DNA of 54,618 nt from Thermoplasmatales archaeon SM1-50 (GTDB lineage Archaea > Thermoplasmatota > E2 > DHVEG-1), in the NCBI GenBank assembly GCA_001595945.1, contig LSSI01000024.1:1-54618 (forward strand), written 5' to 3'. Position 1 is the stretch's first letter, and every line of letters starts with the position of its first letter. The position numbers and the translations under genes were made by a program. Below the pieces are notes generated by a model that did no database searches, was not told where the DNA came from, and worked only from the letters and a program-made list of their open reading frames with translations. Positions 30,180 to 39,462 of the stretch are shown here, piece after piece.

Positions 30180-30686
30180 TTACTGTGATAATGATAATTG
30201 TTTGAGGCGATTAATGCCATCGATATCACGAATTAATTTGGAGACGGCCGCGGGAACCAAATCCTGCCAAGCCTCATCGTGAACAATGCGTCTGCGAACC
30301 TCCTTTCCAGAATATCGTTTTCGATCGAAATACGCGGTTGCCTTAACCATATACCCTTTCTCAGAAAATAGTTTTTTTGTAAATGGATTATTCGCAATGA
30401 TTACATCAAAATCACAGACAATAGAACAAACATGATTAATCCATCGTGGTGGATCGTGAATATCAGGAATAGTAACAATTTGATAGTTCCGAATTCCTTC
30501 GGTTTCCAATGATTTTATAATCATCTGATATCGTTCTTCTATAGAAAACGGGTTATCAACAGTATCATGATATTGAGAAGAACCAATACCGACGATGATC
30601 ATCTCATACTGACTACTTAATTGCTGCAATATCAAGAGATGCCCCATATGGAAAGGTTGAAAACGACCGATAAATAACGCTTTCAT
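30180..30686 (-). CDS. nadM: Nicotinamide-nucleotide adenylyltransferase, archaeal type
   Basis: 168 residues, usual for archaeal NadM. N-terminal ALFIGRFQPFHMGHLLIL holds the HxGH ATP site; GIGSSQYH and PFSIEERYQMI follow, then SGKEVRRRIV in the position of the second ATP motif. Makes NAD+ from NMN and ATP. The product is also the cofactor of the NAD+-dependent ligase in this window. It precedes no obvious operon partner; lonB lies 75 bp upstream on the same strand. Confidence 0.95.
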   Translation of the reverse strand: MKALFIGRFQPFHMGHLLILQQLSSQYEMIIVGIGSSQYHDTVDNPFSIEERYQMIIKSLETEGIRNYQIVTIPDIHDPPRWINHVCSIVCDFDVIIANNPFTKKLFSEKGYMVKATAYFDRKRYSGKEVRRRIVHDEAWQDLVPAAVSKLIRDIDGINRLKQLSLSQ

Positions 30687-30761
30687 ATCATACCTATAAA
30701 CATATCCCAGGACAATTATTCTTTTTATTGTTCTTTTATCTACGCAATGATTTTTTAATAT

Positions 30762-32786
30762 TCACCGTTCATCCGGCTGAAGAGAAGCCGACTGTTTCTT
30801 CCGCTCCGATTCAAGTTCCACTTTCCCGATAATTTTTGGAGGACGCATCTCTTTTAACTTGCGTAATAGCTCCTCTTTTCCGTTTCCGACAAGCGCATTT
30901 TGAAGAACATCTGTTAAAGTTTCAACAGGGATGATTTCAATAATTTTCTTGTATTTATCTTCGATTAACACATCATTCAAATTCGCCTTCGGAATTAGTA
31001 CCGTTTTAATCCCTGCTTCCGCTGCTGCCTCAATTTTAGCAGTTACCCCTCCAATGGGAAGCACGGTTCCCCGGATGCTAATCGAACCAGTCATCGCGAC
31101 ATCTTGTCGAACTGTGACACTTTCCATTGCGGAAATTACAGCGGTGATCAGTGAGATGCTTGCAGAGTCACCTTCGACGCCCTCATACGTACCAATAAAT
31201 TGAATGTGAATGTCATGTTTAGAGATATCCCGACCCATATATTTTTTAATAATAGCAGAGATGTTTTGTACCGATTCTTTGGCGATATCCCCAAGTTTTC
31301 CTGTTGCAATCACCTTTCCCTCAGACTGGGACCCTGCTGGTGTGACCTCTGCAACTATTGGTAATACCAAACCGGAAAACTCACTCATGGAAGGATCAGC
31401 TGAATGCACTGCAAGACCGTTGACCACACCGACCTCTTCCCCCAATGTTCTAAAAGAACGATAGCTCTTTTGCGATTCCAACGCCCGATCTGCTACCTGC
31501 TGTTCTAATGATCGGGCGATACGTTTTGCCTCAATGACATGATGCGGTGTGATAATCTTATCTTTTCGCTCATAGGCGATATCTCCAGCGACTCGAATAA
31601 GACCACCTAATTCGCGTAAGCGGAGCGATAGTTTCCCTTTTCGACCTGCTCGTCGTTGCGCTTCGTGAATGATTTCTGTAACCGCTTCTTTATTAAAATG
31701 ACCGATCTTCCCATCTTTCTTAACTTCTTGGGCAACAAATCGTATCAGTTTTTCCCGATTCTCAGGCGTATCATCCATGACACTGTTAAGATAGCTTTCA
31801 TATCCATATCCTCGGATTCGAGATCGCAATGCAGGGTGCATTCCGTTTAATGCGTCAAGGTTTCCTGCAGAAACGAGGATAAAATCACAGGGAGCTGGCT
31901 CTGTTTTTACCATCGCACCAAAACTCCTCTCCGACTGACCTGTAATTTGAAATTTTTTCTCCTGAATTGCTGTAAGTAAATGCTGTTGAGAGGGTAAACC
32001 TAATGTGTTAATTTCGTCGATATACAACACTCCTTTATGCGCACGATGGATTGCCCCAGCTTCCACAAGTTGATGGGGAGGGGTTTCCAATCCAGCAGAT
32101 TGAAATGGGTCATGTCGGACATCACCAAGTAATGCACCAGAGTGTGCTGCGGTTGCATCAATGAAAGGAGGTAAATCATTTTTTTCATGTGATACTAATA
32201 GTTTTGGTATCATTTGTAATTCTCTTCTCTGAGAGAATCCGCCTCTAGCAACAATGAGATATACCATGACTGCGGCAATGACACCAAAAATCGCGTATTC
32301 AAAACGGCCTGTGACAATTGCTCCTATAAGAGACAACGTGACAATTAATAAGACGATACCAAGAATCATACTGTTTTGTTGTTCTACTTTTCGTTTCGCG
32401 TCCTCCCTTTGCGTTCTAATTATCTCTTGCGCCTTTCCTGCTGGAACAACACGAATTGTTGGAGTATTTGTATCTTCACTATTTGGATATACGATAATAT
32501 CCTCAAGTTCCCCTTTTGGTAAAAACTCTGTCATAGCGCGAGCAACCATGGATTTACCTGTCCCCGGGTCACCGATGAGCATGACATGTCGTTTCTGTTC
32601 GGCTGCTTTCTTAACAATAGCAACGGTCTGATCTTGTCCAATCACTTGATCTAACAGACTTTCAGGAACATCGATTTCCTCTGTTGTAATAAATTTGATG
32701 TCCCGAATCCATTCGTTGATGGGAGGTAATTCCTCTTTGTCTTGTTTATGTTGTTCTATTTGATCTTCAGTTAGTTTTGTGGCCAT
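30762..32786 (-). CDS. lonB: Membrane-anchored archaeal Lon protease (LonB)
   Basis: 674 residues. Walker [10 protein letters not shown] (~72), then a membrane insertion with two helices (~142-182, [16 protein letters not shown] and [15 protein letters not shown]), which is specific to archaeal LonB. Walker B is [10 protein letters not shown]. The C-terminal protease domain has the catalytic Ser in [13 protein letters not shown] and the Lys in [10 protein letters not shown]. It degrades misfolded or regulatory proteins at the inner face of the membrane and is essential in haloarchaea. Upstream region has a perfect dyad near the start of transcription. Confidence 0.97.
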   Translation of the reverse strand: MATKLTEDQIEQHKQDKEELPPINEWIRDIKFITTEEIDVPESLLDQVIGQDQTVAIVKKAAEQKRHVMLIGDPGTGKSMVARAMTEFLPKGELEDIIVYPNSEDTNTPTIRVVPAGKAQEIIRTQREDAKRKVEQQNSMILGIVLLIVTLSLIGAIVTGRFEYAIFGVIAAVMVYLIVARGGFSQRRELQMIPKLLVSHEKNDLPPFIDATAAHSGALLGDVRHDPFQSAGLETPPHQLVEAGAIHRAHKGVLYIDEINTLGLPSQQHLLTAIQEKKFQITGQSERSFGAMVKTEPAPCDFILVSAGNLDALNGMHPALRSRIRGYGYESYLNSVMDDTPENREKLIRFVAQEVKKDGKIGHFNKEAVTEIIHEAQRRAGRKGKLSLRLRELGGLIRVAGDIAYERKDKIITPHHVIEAKRIARSLEQQVADRALESQKSYRSFRTLGEEVGVVNGLAVHSADPSMSEFSGLVLPIVAEVTPAGSQSEGKVIATGKLGDIAKESVQNISAIIKKYMGRDISKHDIHIQFIGTYEGVEGDSASISLITAVISAMESVTVRQDVAMTGSISIRGTVLPIGGVTAKIEAAAEAGIKTVLIPKANLNDVLIEDKYKKIIEIIPVETLTDVLQNALVGNGKEELLRKLKEMRPPKIIGKVELESERKKQSASLQPDER

Positions 32787-32826
32787 GATTAAAACTTCCG
32801 CCTAACGAGATTGCATTAATGTGATC

Positions 32827-32844
32827 TCGGTTGAAATCAACCGA
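32827..32844. promoter_or_regulatory. Perfect 18-bp inverted repeat in the lonB promoter
   Basis: TCGGTTGA-AA-TCAACCGA, arms of 8 bp, spacer 2. On the minus strand a TATATAG element lies at ~32855-32868 and the expected start of transcription (~25 bp on) falls inside the dyad. It could be an operator, or a hairpin at the very 5' end of the lonB mRNA. It also lies ~90 bp before the divergent bactofilin-like gene. No other copy was noticed in the window. Confidence 0.55.
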
Positions 32845-32932
32845 CATATACGTATTCTATATATCAATTTTTTTCTTTTGTGAATTATGACGCCGTTTAC
32901 TTTATAATACGATAGTCGATACCATTTGAATA

Positions 32933-33856
32933 ATGACTTTTGATAGAAAAACACTTGTTATCCCAGATAGAACTTTATTCGAGGAAAAGGTGATAATAAC
33001 TAAAGGTGATGTTGTAATTGGCGATCGTTCTTTTCTAAGATTTGGATTAAATACTAATGGCAGGATTTTTGTTGGTGAACATGCGATTATCGATGGTAAC
33101 CTTGATTCCCCGCATGATGTGCGTGTCGATATTTTTTCAACGATAGGTGGAGATATCAAAAGTGGGGGGAATGTTTATCTAGGAGAAAAAACAAAAATCA
33201 AAGGGACTTTATCTCTAAAAGGCGATTTGGATGTTGGTGATAGCGTTGAAATCGAAAAAGGATTTGAGGCAAAAGGATGGATAAACATTAGGAATCCGAT
33301 TCCTATTGTAATATATATATTCGTATATCTTTTACAATTGTTGAAAATGGGAAGAAGTGAAGAAATCGAAAGAATACTTGAAGAACTCGAACAAAACGAT
33401 GGTAACACCATACCTATTTCGGAATCGTTTCTCTTCTTGCCGAATAACTCTCTTATTAGCACATCAAACTCAAAGGTAGAAGGAAGCATACAAATAGGAA
33501 AAGAATGCAAATTGTTAGGTAACTATGATATTAAAGGGAATATCTCAGTTGACGAGAAATCAGAAATCTTTGGAACATTAAAAGCAACTGGAAATGTCTT
33601 TATCGGTAAAAAGGTAAAAATCCATGGAGATATTTCATCTACAGGCATTGTCAACATTACCGAACAGGTAAACGTTATCGGCAATATAACAGCTGAGGAA
33701 GTATTGCTATCAAAAACTGCTGTAATCCAGGGGACACTTCTTGCGAAAAAAGGAATTTGTTTTATTGATATATCAAAACAGCAAACCATCGAAAAAGTGA
33801 AACGGTATGAAAATGATGTTGATGTGATAGACGAAGTAAAAAAAATGCTGGAGTAG
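32933..33856 (+). CDS. Bactofilin-like polymer-forming protein with a hydrophobic segment
   Basis: 307 residues. Two blocks of short beta-strand repeats of the bactofilin/polymer-forming type (VIGDRSFLRFGLNTNGRIFV, NVYLGEKTKIKGTLSLKGDL in block 1; SIQIGKECKLLGNYDIKGNI, NVFIGKKVKIHGDISSTGIV in block 2). Between them, at ~121-140, is a hydrophobic stretch IPIVIYIFVYLLQLLKMG that could attach it to the membrane. Relatives assemble into filaments that place other proteins. It lies 6 nt before ychF and is divergent from lonB. Confidence 0.75.
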   Translation: MTFDRKTLVIPDRTLFEEKVIITKGDVVIGDRSFLRFGLNTNGRIFVGEHAIIDGNLDSPHDVRVDIFSTIGGDIKSGGNVYLGEKTKIKGTLSLKGDLDVGDSVEIEKGFEAKGWINIRNPIPIVIYIFVYLLQLLKMGRSEEIERILEELEQNDGNTIPISESFLFLPNNSLISTSNSKVEGSIQIGKECKLLGNYDIKGNISVDEKSEIFGTLKATGNVFIGKKVKIHGDISSTGIVNITEQVNVIGNITAEEVLLSKTAVIQGTLLAKKGICFIDISKQQTIEKVKRYENDVDVIDEVKKMLE

Positions 33857-33862
33857 AAAAAA

Positions 33863-35056
33863 ATGCAACTGGGTATTGTCGGGAAACCAAATGTTGGGAA
33901 ATCCACTTTTTTCAACGCTGCAACAAAGGCACATGCAGAAATCGCAAATTACCCATTCACCACCATTGAAGCAAATCGCGGTGTCATGTACATTCGCAAA
34001 CCATGCCCTTGCAGAGACATGCATGTGACATGTACACCTCATAACTCACGATGCATCGATGGTACACGATTTGTACCAATCGAAGCAATCGATGTCGCAG
34101 GACTTGTACCAGATGCACATAAAGGAAAAGGACTTGGTAATAAATTTCTAGACGATTTACGACAAGCACATGCTCTTATCCACATTGTTGATGCTTCAGG
34201 AAGTACTGATTCAGAGGGAAACCCCTGCAATATTGGTACCCATGATCCCATCTTAGATGTTATTTTTCTTGAAAAAGAAATAAACTTCTGGCTCCTTGGA
34301 ATTATTAAAAAAAGTTGGGAGATTATTGCAAGGAAATGTGAGCTTGAAGGCAAAAAGATAGAAAAAATGCTCGCAGAACAACTAACAGGTTTAGGAATTA
34401 AAGAAGAACATATCACTGGGGCTATCAGAAAAATCAATCTTGATACTTCGAAACCATCGCAATGGAAAGATGAACAGGTTTTTCAACTCACAGACTATGT
34501 TCGTACGATAAGTAAGCCAATCATTATCGCATTTAACAAATGTGACAAAGCACCAGATACTCTTATGAAAAAAAGAAACGAACTGACCAACTGTATCATT
34601 ATACCTTGCAGTGCAGAAAGCGAACTTGCGTTAAATAACGCGGCAGAAAAGGGAATTGTTACATATACACCTGGGGCTAACGAATTTACAATCATTAACA
34701 AAGAGGAAATCACTAAAAAACAACTAAACGCATTGGAATACATAAGAACACATGTACTAACAAAATATGGATCGACTGGTGTACAGCGATGTATCGACGA
34801 AGCAGTGCGGATGCTTGACCTCATCGTTGTATACCCTGTTGAAGACGAACACCATCTGACGGACAAAGAAGGACGAGTACTCCCTGATGCTCACCTAGTT
34901 CCACGGGGATCAACTGCAAAAGACCTTGCATATAAGGTCCACACAGAACTAGGAGATCATTTCATAAGAGCTATCGATGCGCATACCCATAGAATTATTG
35001 GTGCAGACCATCCATTAAAAGATGGGGATATTATAAGCATCATCGCAGATGTGTAG
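33863..35056 (+). CDS. ychF: YchF/Obg-like GTPase
   Basis: 397 residues, archaeal YchF length. G1 GKPNVGKST, G2 region PFTTIEANRG, the Cys-bearing insertion CPCRDMHVTCTPHNSRC usual in archaeal members, G3 DVAGLVP, NKCD (G4) and a C-terminal TGS domain (LPDAHLVPRGSTAKDLAY, HTELGDHFIRAI). Bacterial YchF prefers ATP and acts with the ribosome; the archaeal role is unproven. Starts 6 nt after the bactofilin-like gene, in one operon. Confidence 0.95.
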   Translation: MQLGIVGKPNVGKSTFFNAATKAHAEIANYPFTTIEANRGVMYIRKPCPCRDMHVTCTPHNSRCIDGTRFVPIEAIDVAGLVPDAHKGKGLGNKFLDDLRQAHALIHIVDASGSTDSEGNPCNIGTHDPILDVIFLEKEINFWLLGIIKKSWEIIARKCELEGKKIEKMLAEQLTGLGIKEEHITGAIRKINLDTSKPSQWKDEQVFQLTDYVRTISKPIIIAFNKCDKAPDTLMKKRNELTNCIIIPCSAESELALNNAAEKGIVTYTPGANEFTIINKEEITKKQLNALEYIRTHVLTKYGSTGVQRCIDEAVRMLDLIVVYPVEDEHHLTDKEGRVLPDAHLVPRGSTAKDLAYKVHTELGDHFIRAIDAHTHRIIGADHPLKDGDIISIIADV

Positions 35057-35228
35057 GTGTAAGAAACGGATACCTTGCCGAACATGTAGGTGCATATAAA
35101 TCTGCATGGTGATGGGATAACGAGCTGCCCTGTAGATGCATAGGTAGCTACAAAACAGACTTTTATAGTTGTTTATTGTTGCTTTTTTGGGATCACTAAA
35201 AAGATAACCTTCACTAGGAGGAAGAACG

Positions 35229-35738
35229 GTGTCAATAAGAAAAATAAGCAATAAAAAACTCACGCGAAATTTAAAGACAAAAAATGCACCTATACGGGTA
35301 CTTCCTTTAGCACCCATTCAAATACGACACCGCATAAAACAAAATCAAAAAAAACAAACAGTAGAAAAATCTAAACTTCGATCACATTTTCCATCGATAT
35401 TGCAGTGTGTAGTTGAAAAAGTAACTAAAAGAACAGGAAAAAATCTAATAAAATCTGGTAAAAAAGAACCAATAACAATCAAACCATTTCTCAGGATTCA
35501 CTTTGCCATGAACGCATTTCGATGGATCTTGCTACTCATCGTCATCTATCTTGCTGCTGGAACTGCCATTATGATGATTCAACAAGGCACTGAATCATTA
35601 AAAAATATCGTTATCTATAGCATTCTGGGGTTCTTCACATTCTTCATGGGATATCTTGGCTGGATTCTCGCACACGATGTTCTGCTAATGATTTCTGGTA
35701 AAAAAAACGCTCGGAACGAGATTGAGATAGAGACCTAG
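35229..35738 (+). CDS. Basic protein with two C-terminal membrane helices, unknown function
   Basis: 169 residues from GTG 35229, with a very good ribosome site (GGAGG, 7 nt spacing). Residues ~1-95 are strongly basic (Lys/Arg-rich, e.g. IRHRIKQNQKKQTVEKSKLR), so this part probably stays in the cytoplasm and might touch RNA or phospholipid. Two membrane helices follow: ~100-115 (ILLLIVIYLAAGTAIMM) and ~125-150 (VIYSILGFFTFFMGYLGWIL). Family not recognised. The 172-bp gap upstream holds only a possible short leader. Confidence 0.65.
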   Translation: MSIRKISNKKLTRNLKTKNAPIRVLPLAPIQIRHRIKQNQKKQTVEKSKLRSHFPSILQCVVEKVTKRTGKNLIKSGKKEPITIKPFLRIHFAMNAFRWILLLIVIYLAAGTAIMMIQQGTESLKNIVIYSILGFFTFFMGYLGWILAHDVLLMISGKKNARNEIEIET

Positions 35739-35758
35739 ACAGTTTTTCCTACACTATC

Positions 35759-35779
35759 TTTTTATATCATTCTTTTTTT
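35759..35779 (+). terminator. T-rich terminator region
   Basis: T5 and T7 runs within 21 bp, 20-40 bp past the stop of the basic membrane protein gene and just before the next gene. Fits archaeal oligo-T termination. Confidence 0.35.
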
Positions 35780-35801
35780 ATTGTCTTGTAAGGTGTCTTA
35801 C

Positions 35802-36635
35802 TTGATACTCTTTGATAACCACCTTCACCTTCGTAGAGAGGGGAGATTTCTGGACGCTGCGCGAGAGTTTCACAACGCTGGTGGAACCCATTTCATTCTA
35901 TGCCAATATCCTATGATTGAGACCGTTTTAAAAGAAAAAAGCTATCAGTCATGCTATCAAGAAACGATACAAATGGCTAAGGAGATACGAGATTCTGTGG
36001 GAATCGGTGTATTTGTCGTGGTCGGTCCATACCCCGTCGATCTACTATCTTTACAAGAAAAATTCGGAAGAGAAATCGCTATCTCCATCATGAAAAAAGG
36101 CATGGACGAGGCAGCAGTATTATGCAACGAACACAAATGTATTGCCATTGGTGAAATCGGACGACCCCATTTTACGGTTACCCAGCAGATACTCCAAGAT
36201 TCAAATGACATTCTGACATATGGAATGCAGAAAGCAAAAGATGTTGGAGTACCAGTCGTGTTGCATACAGAAAATACGACACCTATGCAATGTAAAGAGT
36301 TAGTTGAAATGGGAAATAATGTTGGTTTAAAATCAGAAAAAATAGTCAAACATTTTGCACCTCCCCTTATTAGCAAAGATGAGAATTTTGGTTTGATGCC
36401 GTCTGTCCTGGCAAAAAAAAGAAACATCATCGAGGGTTTAAGAAAAGGCACCCGATTTTTCATGGAGACGGACTATATAGACGACCTGAGACGCCCAGGT
36501 GCTGTACTGGCACCAAAAACAGTACCAAAACTTACAAAAAAACTCATAGAAGAAAACATCATGTCAGAACAACAAGCCTATATGATTCATGTGGAAAATC
36601 CCCAGAACGTTTATGATATTCAACTCGAAGCATAA
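35802..36635 (+). CDS. TatD-related TIM-barrel metal hydrolase
   Basis: About 277 residues, the archaeal TatD-like group (COG1099). Metal ligands: FDNHLHLR at the N-terminus, IAIGEIGRPHF in the middle, VVLHTEN and ETDYIDD in the C-terminal half. Relatives are Mg/Zn hydrolases, some with DNase activity; the substrate of this subgroup is unknown. I chose TTG 35802: AAGGTG lies 6 nt upstream and the protein then begins MILFDNHLHL; TTG 35781 adds seven residues without a ribosome site. Confidence 0.85.
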   Translation: MILFDNHLHLRREGRFLDAAREFHNAGGTHFILCQYPMIETVLKEKSYQSCYQETIQMAKEIRDSVGIGVFVVVGPYPVDLLSLQEKFGREIAISIMKKGMDEAAVLCNEHKCIAIGEIGRPHFTVTQQILQDSNDILTYGMQKAKDVGVPVVLHTENTTPMQCKELVEMGNNVGLKSEKIVKHFAPPLISKDENFGLMPSVLAKKRNIIEGLRKGTRFFMETDYIDDLRRPGAVLAPKTVPKLTKKLIEENIMSEQQAYMIHVENPQNVYDIQLEA

Positions 36636-36694
36636 TACAAATAATCAAATCTATAAAGAGGTAAACGATTTATTGATGCATATCGGAGGATGCT

Positions 36695-37249
36695 ATGTCA
36701 ATCTTCAGAGGATTCATCGCAATAGATATCCCCGCTATACAAAAACTCCTAATATTTGAAGAAGAAATAACAAAAACAAGTGCCGATATCAAACTTGTCG
36801 AACCAAAAAACATTCACATCACCATAAAATTCCTTGGCGACACCGATGAAAAATATATAGATGAAATTACACGGAGTATGAAAGACTCGGTCAGAGGTAT
36901 TAAACCATTTTCCATTACATTTCAAGGGACAGGTGTATTTCCCAACAAAAATTACATAAAAGTAATTTGGGTTGGGATTATTGATACCGGCATTATTGAA
37001 ACAATAGCACATGCTATCGACACCTCCCTTTTACCATTAGGGTTTAAAAAAGAACAAAGAGGTTTTTCTCCACATTTGACTATAGGTCGTGTGAAAACAG
37101 CAAGAAATAAAACCCAACTTCTCAAAGTATTAGAACGTTACACCAAAGAAGAATTCGCTGTTCATCAAGTACAATCGATTGTTCTTAAAAAAAGCGAGCT
37201 TACCCCAAAAGGACCGATTTATAGTACATTACGAGAAGTAAGATTATGA
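36695..37249 (+). CDS. thpR: RNA 2',3'-cyclic phosphodiesterase
   Basis: 184 residues, 2H phosphoesterase fold. The two catalytic motifs are HITIKFLG (His ~41) and HLTIGRV (His ~127). Opens 2',3'-cyclic phosphates at RNA ends, and can join tRNA halves through a 2'-5' bond in vitro. In many archaea thpR lies beside cca; here a PAP2-like gene separates them. Ribosome site GGAGG ~5 nt before the ATG. Confidence 0.93.
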   Translation: MSIFRGFIAIDIPAIQKLLIFEEEITKTSADIKLVEPKNIHITIKFLGDTDEKYIDEITRSMKDSVRGIKPFSITFQGTGVFPNKNYIKVIWVGIIDTGIIETIAHAIDTSLLPLGFKKEQRGFSPHLTIGRVKTARNKTQLLKVLERYTKEEFAVHQVQSIVLKKSELTPKGPIYSTLREVRL

Positions 37250-37279
37250 AATGGTGGTGAAAACATAGATTTCTGGTTT

Positions 37280-38041
37280 ATGGTTTTAGCACCCTTCAAT
37301 ATTCTTTTATTTATTATCTCAATACTATTTATTATTCCAAAAAATACCTGGAGGAAATCATTAGAGGATTACATAAAAATTCTCTCTTATCATACCACTT
37401 ATCTTATCCTTATCGTCATCGTCGTGATAGTTCATCTTTTAGAAGTAAATATAATAGACCCGTACACCACAAAACTTGTCAGTCAAAACTTCACAGCAGC
37501 CTTCCAACTTATTGAAAACGGAGTCGTGTATTGGTTTTCACAACACTGGGCGTCTCCCCTTTTATATTTCTTTGTTTTTATTTACATAGGTTTGTACCCT
37601 TTCCTGCTGTGGTTCTCACTTTTTTATTTTATAGTTCTTAACGAAAAAAAAGCGATGAAAACATTCAGCTATGCTTTAATAACCATCTATGCGATAGCAA
37701 TACCATTTTATCTTTTTCTCCCGATTACAAACGTCTATACTTATTATGGATTAAATTCAGCGCTAGATATTGTCATCCCGACCGTTGAACAATTGTTCTA
37801 TACGACAACCACAAACAATAATTGCTTTCCCTCACTACATGTTGCAGTATCGTTACTTCTTGTAAAAACAGTATCTTTAACAAACAACAAAAGATTCATT
37901 TACCTTACTTATTTCTGCACTAGTAGTGTAATCTGTGCAGTTATTTATTTATCTATTCATTGGATAACTGATGTAGTCGGAGGGATACTACTTTCATTTG
38001 GGGTATTCTTTCTCATCAAACGCTTTATAAAGGAGACATAA
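37280..38041 (+). CDS. PAP2-superfamily membrane enzyme (AUR1-like)
   Basis: 253 residues, about six membrane helices. PAP2 motifs 2 and 3 are visible: NNNCFPSLHVAVSLL (~172-186) and SIHWITDVVGG (~225-235), with both catalytic His and the Asp. The classic first motif KX6RP is not obvious, a feature of the AUR1/inositol phosphotransferase branch. It may transfer or remove phospho-head groups of polyprenyl or lipid phosphates. ATG 37280 lies 17 nt after GGTGGTGA; an ATA at 37265, 4 nt after that site, is in frame. Stop adjoins the cca ATG. Confidence 0.82.
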   Translation: MVLAPFNILLFIISILFIIPKNTWRKSLEDYIKILSYHTTYLILIVIVVIVHLLEVNIIDPYTTKLVSQNFTAAFQLIENGVVYWFSQHWASPLLYFFVFIYIGLYPFLLWFSLFYFIVLNEKKAMKTFSYALITIYAIAIPFYLFLPITNVYTYYGLNSALDIVIPTVEQLFYTTTTNNNCFPSLHVAVSLLLVKTVSLTNNKRFIYLTYFCTSSVICAVIYLSIHWITDVVGGILLSFGVFFLIKRFIKET

Positions 38042-39400
38042 ATGATACTAGGATCGAAACAAATTGAAACCATCGTCATAAAAAAAATAACACCAACACA
38101 AAAGGAAAAAAAACAGATAGAACAAATAATCAAATCACTTAAAGAGATAGTCTATAACGAAATCAACAAAACGAACATACCAATAATCATTGAACTTGTC
38201 GGCTCTACTGCAAAAGATACCTACATACGAACCTCTGTTGACATCGACCTTTTCCTTCTCTTCCCATCCACAATTCCACGAGAAATACTACAACAGAAAG
38301 GACTTGCAATCGGACGCGCAATCCTCAAGAATCAGGAGGAATGCTTCGCAGAACACCCTTACATTCGGGGTACATTTAAGGGATGTAAAACCGAAATAGT
38401 TCCCTGCTATAAAATTGAAGATACATCACAGAAACTCTCTGCTGTTGACCGTACACCATTCCATACAAGATTCATAAGAGAGCACCTCAAACAATCACAG
38501 AAAAAAGATGTACGGCTCTTCAAACAATTTCTTAAGGGTATTGGTTGCTATGGAGCTGAAGCAGAAATCGAAGGATTCTCTGGATATCTCTGTGAAATCA
38601 TGATTCTAAAATATGGGACATTCCAACATGTTATCGAACAAACAACCCAATGGAAGCATGGAGAAAAACTTACACTAAAACCTGGAACATACCCTGATTT
38701 TCCAAACCCTTTGACTTTTATAGATCCAGTAGATCCCGGTAGAAATGTCGCTTCTGCTCTCTCCAACGAAAAATTCAAGGTATTCCAAAAAGCATGCAAA
38801 GACTATCAAAAGCAACCACGTCTTACTTTTTTTTACCCGCATAAGATTAAAAAATGGTCTAAAGAGAAAATTAAAAAAGAACTTGATACAACAGACGTCA
38901 TTGGTGTTAAATTCCCAAAACCAGAAATCATCCCTGAAAATCTTTACCCGCAGATACGTAAAGCGAAAAGAGCAATACGAGATCTTTGCGAGCAGCATGA
39001 ATTTACTATTAAAAATGTTACCTTTACCATTGAAAAGAAAAATGTGTATATTGTCCTTATTCCATCGACAAAAACATTATCCAAAACAACTATTCATAAA
39101 GGACCGCCAGTATCACTGAAAAAAAATGCAGATGAATTTCTAAGAAAATGGCAAGACAACCCACGAACAATAAAAAAACCGTATGAGAGAGATGGACGGG
39201 TATATACTGAAATAGAACGCGAGTACACCGACATCCGAGATTTATTACAAGATCAGGTTGGACGATTGAATCTTGGGAGAAATATCGATAGTGTAATTCT
39301 AAAAAAGTTAACCATAATCGAAAAGAATGATTTACTCATAGATAACCTCCGTATGTTTTGGACGGATTTCCTTGACCATCGAATGATCTGGGAACGATAA
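38042..39400 (+). CDS. cca: CCA-adding enzyme, class I archaeal
   Basis: 452 residues. Nucleotidyltransferase motif GSTAKDTYIRTSVDIDLFL: G54, S55 and the metal-binding D67 and D69. EIVPCYKI carries the third carboxylate. Middle SGYLCEIMILKYG and the C-terminal tRNA-binding part (FWTDFLDHRMIWER) follow the family order. Adds CCA to tRNA 3' ends without a template. AAGGAGA precedes the ATG, which directly follows the PAP2 stop. Confidence 0.95.
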   Translation: MILGSKQIETIVIKKITPTQKEKKQIEQIIKSLKEIVYNEINKTNIPIIIELVGSTAKDTYIRTSVDIDLFLLFPSTIPREILQQKGLAIGRAILKNQEECFAEHPYIRGTFKGCKTEIVPCYKIEDTSQKLSAVDRTPFHTRFIREHLKQSQKKDVRLFKQFLKGIGCYGAEAEIEGFSGYLCEIMILKYGTFQHVIEQTTQWKHGEKLTLKPGTYPDFPNPLTFIDPVDPGRNVASALSNEKFKVFQKACKDYQKQPRLTFFYPHKIKKWSKEKIKKELDTTDVIGVKFPKPEIIPENLYPQIRKAKRAIRDLCEQHEFTIKNVTFTIEKKNVYIVLIPSTKTLSKTTIHKGPPVSLKKNADEFLRKWQDNPRTIKKPYERDGRVYTEIEREYTDIRDLLQDQVGRLNLGRNIDSVILKKLTIIEKNDLLIDNLRMFWTDFLDHRMIWER

Positions 39401-39462
39401 AATCCCTTCAATTTCCAGATGTCGAATATAGGAATATTTTTATGATAAAAGAAGATATATAG

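Noticed and set aside
35057-35228. Possible structured RNA or tRNA between ychF and the next gene
   Set aside because: No cloverleaf, T-loop consensus or stable long stem could be found by eye; only the GGAGG ribosome site of the next gene is clear.
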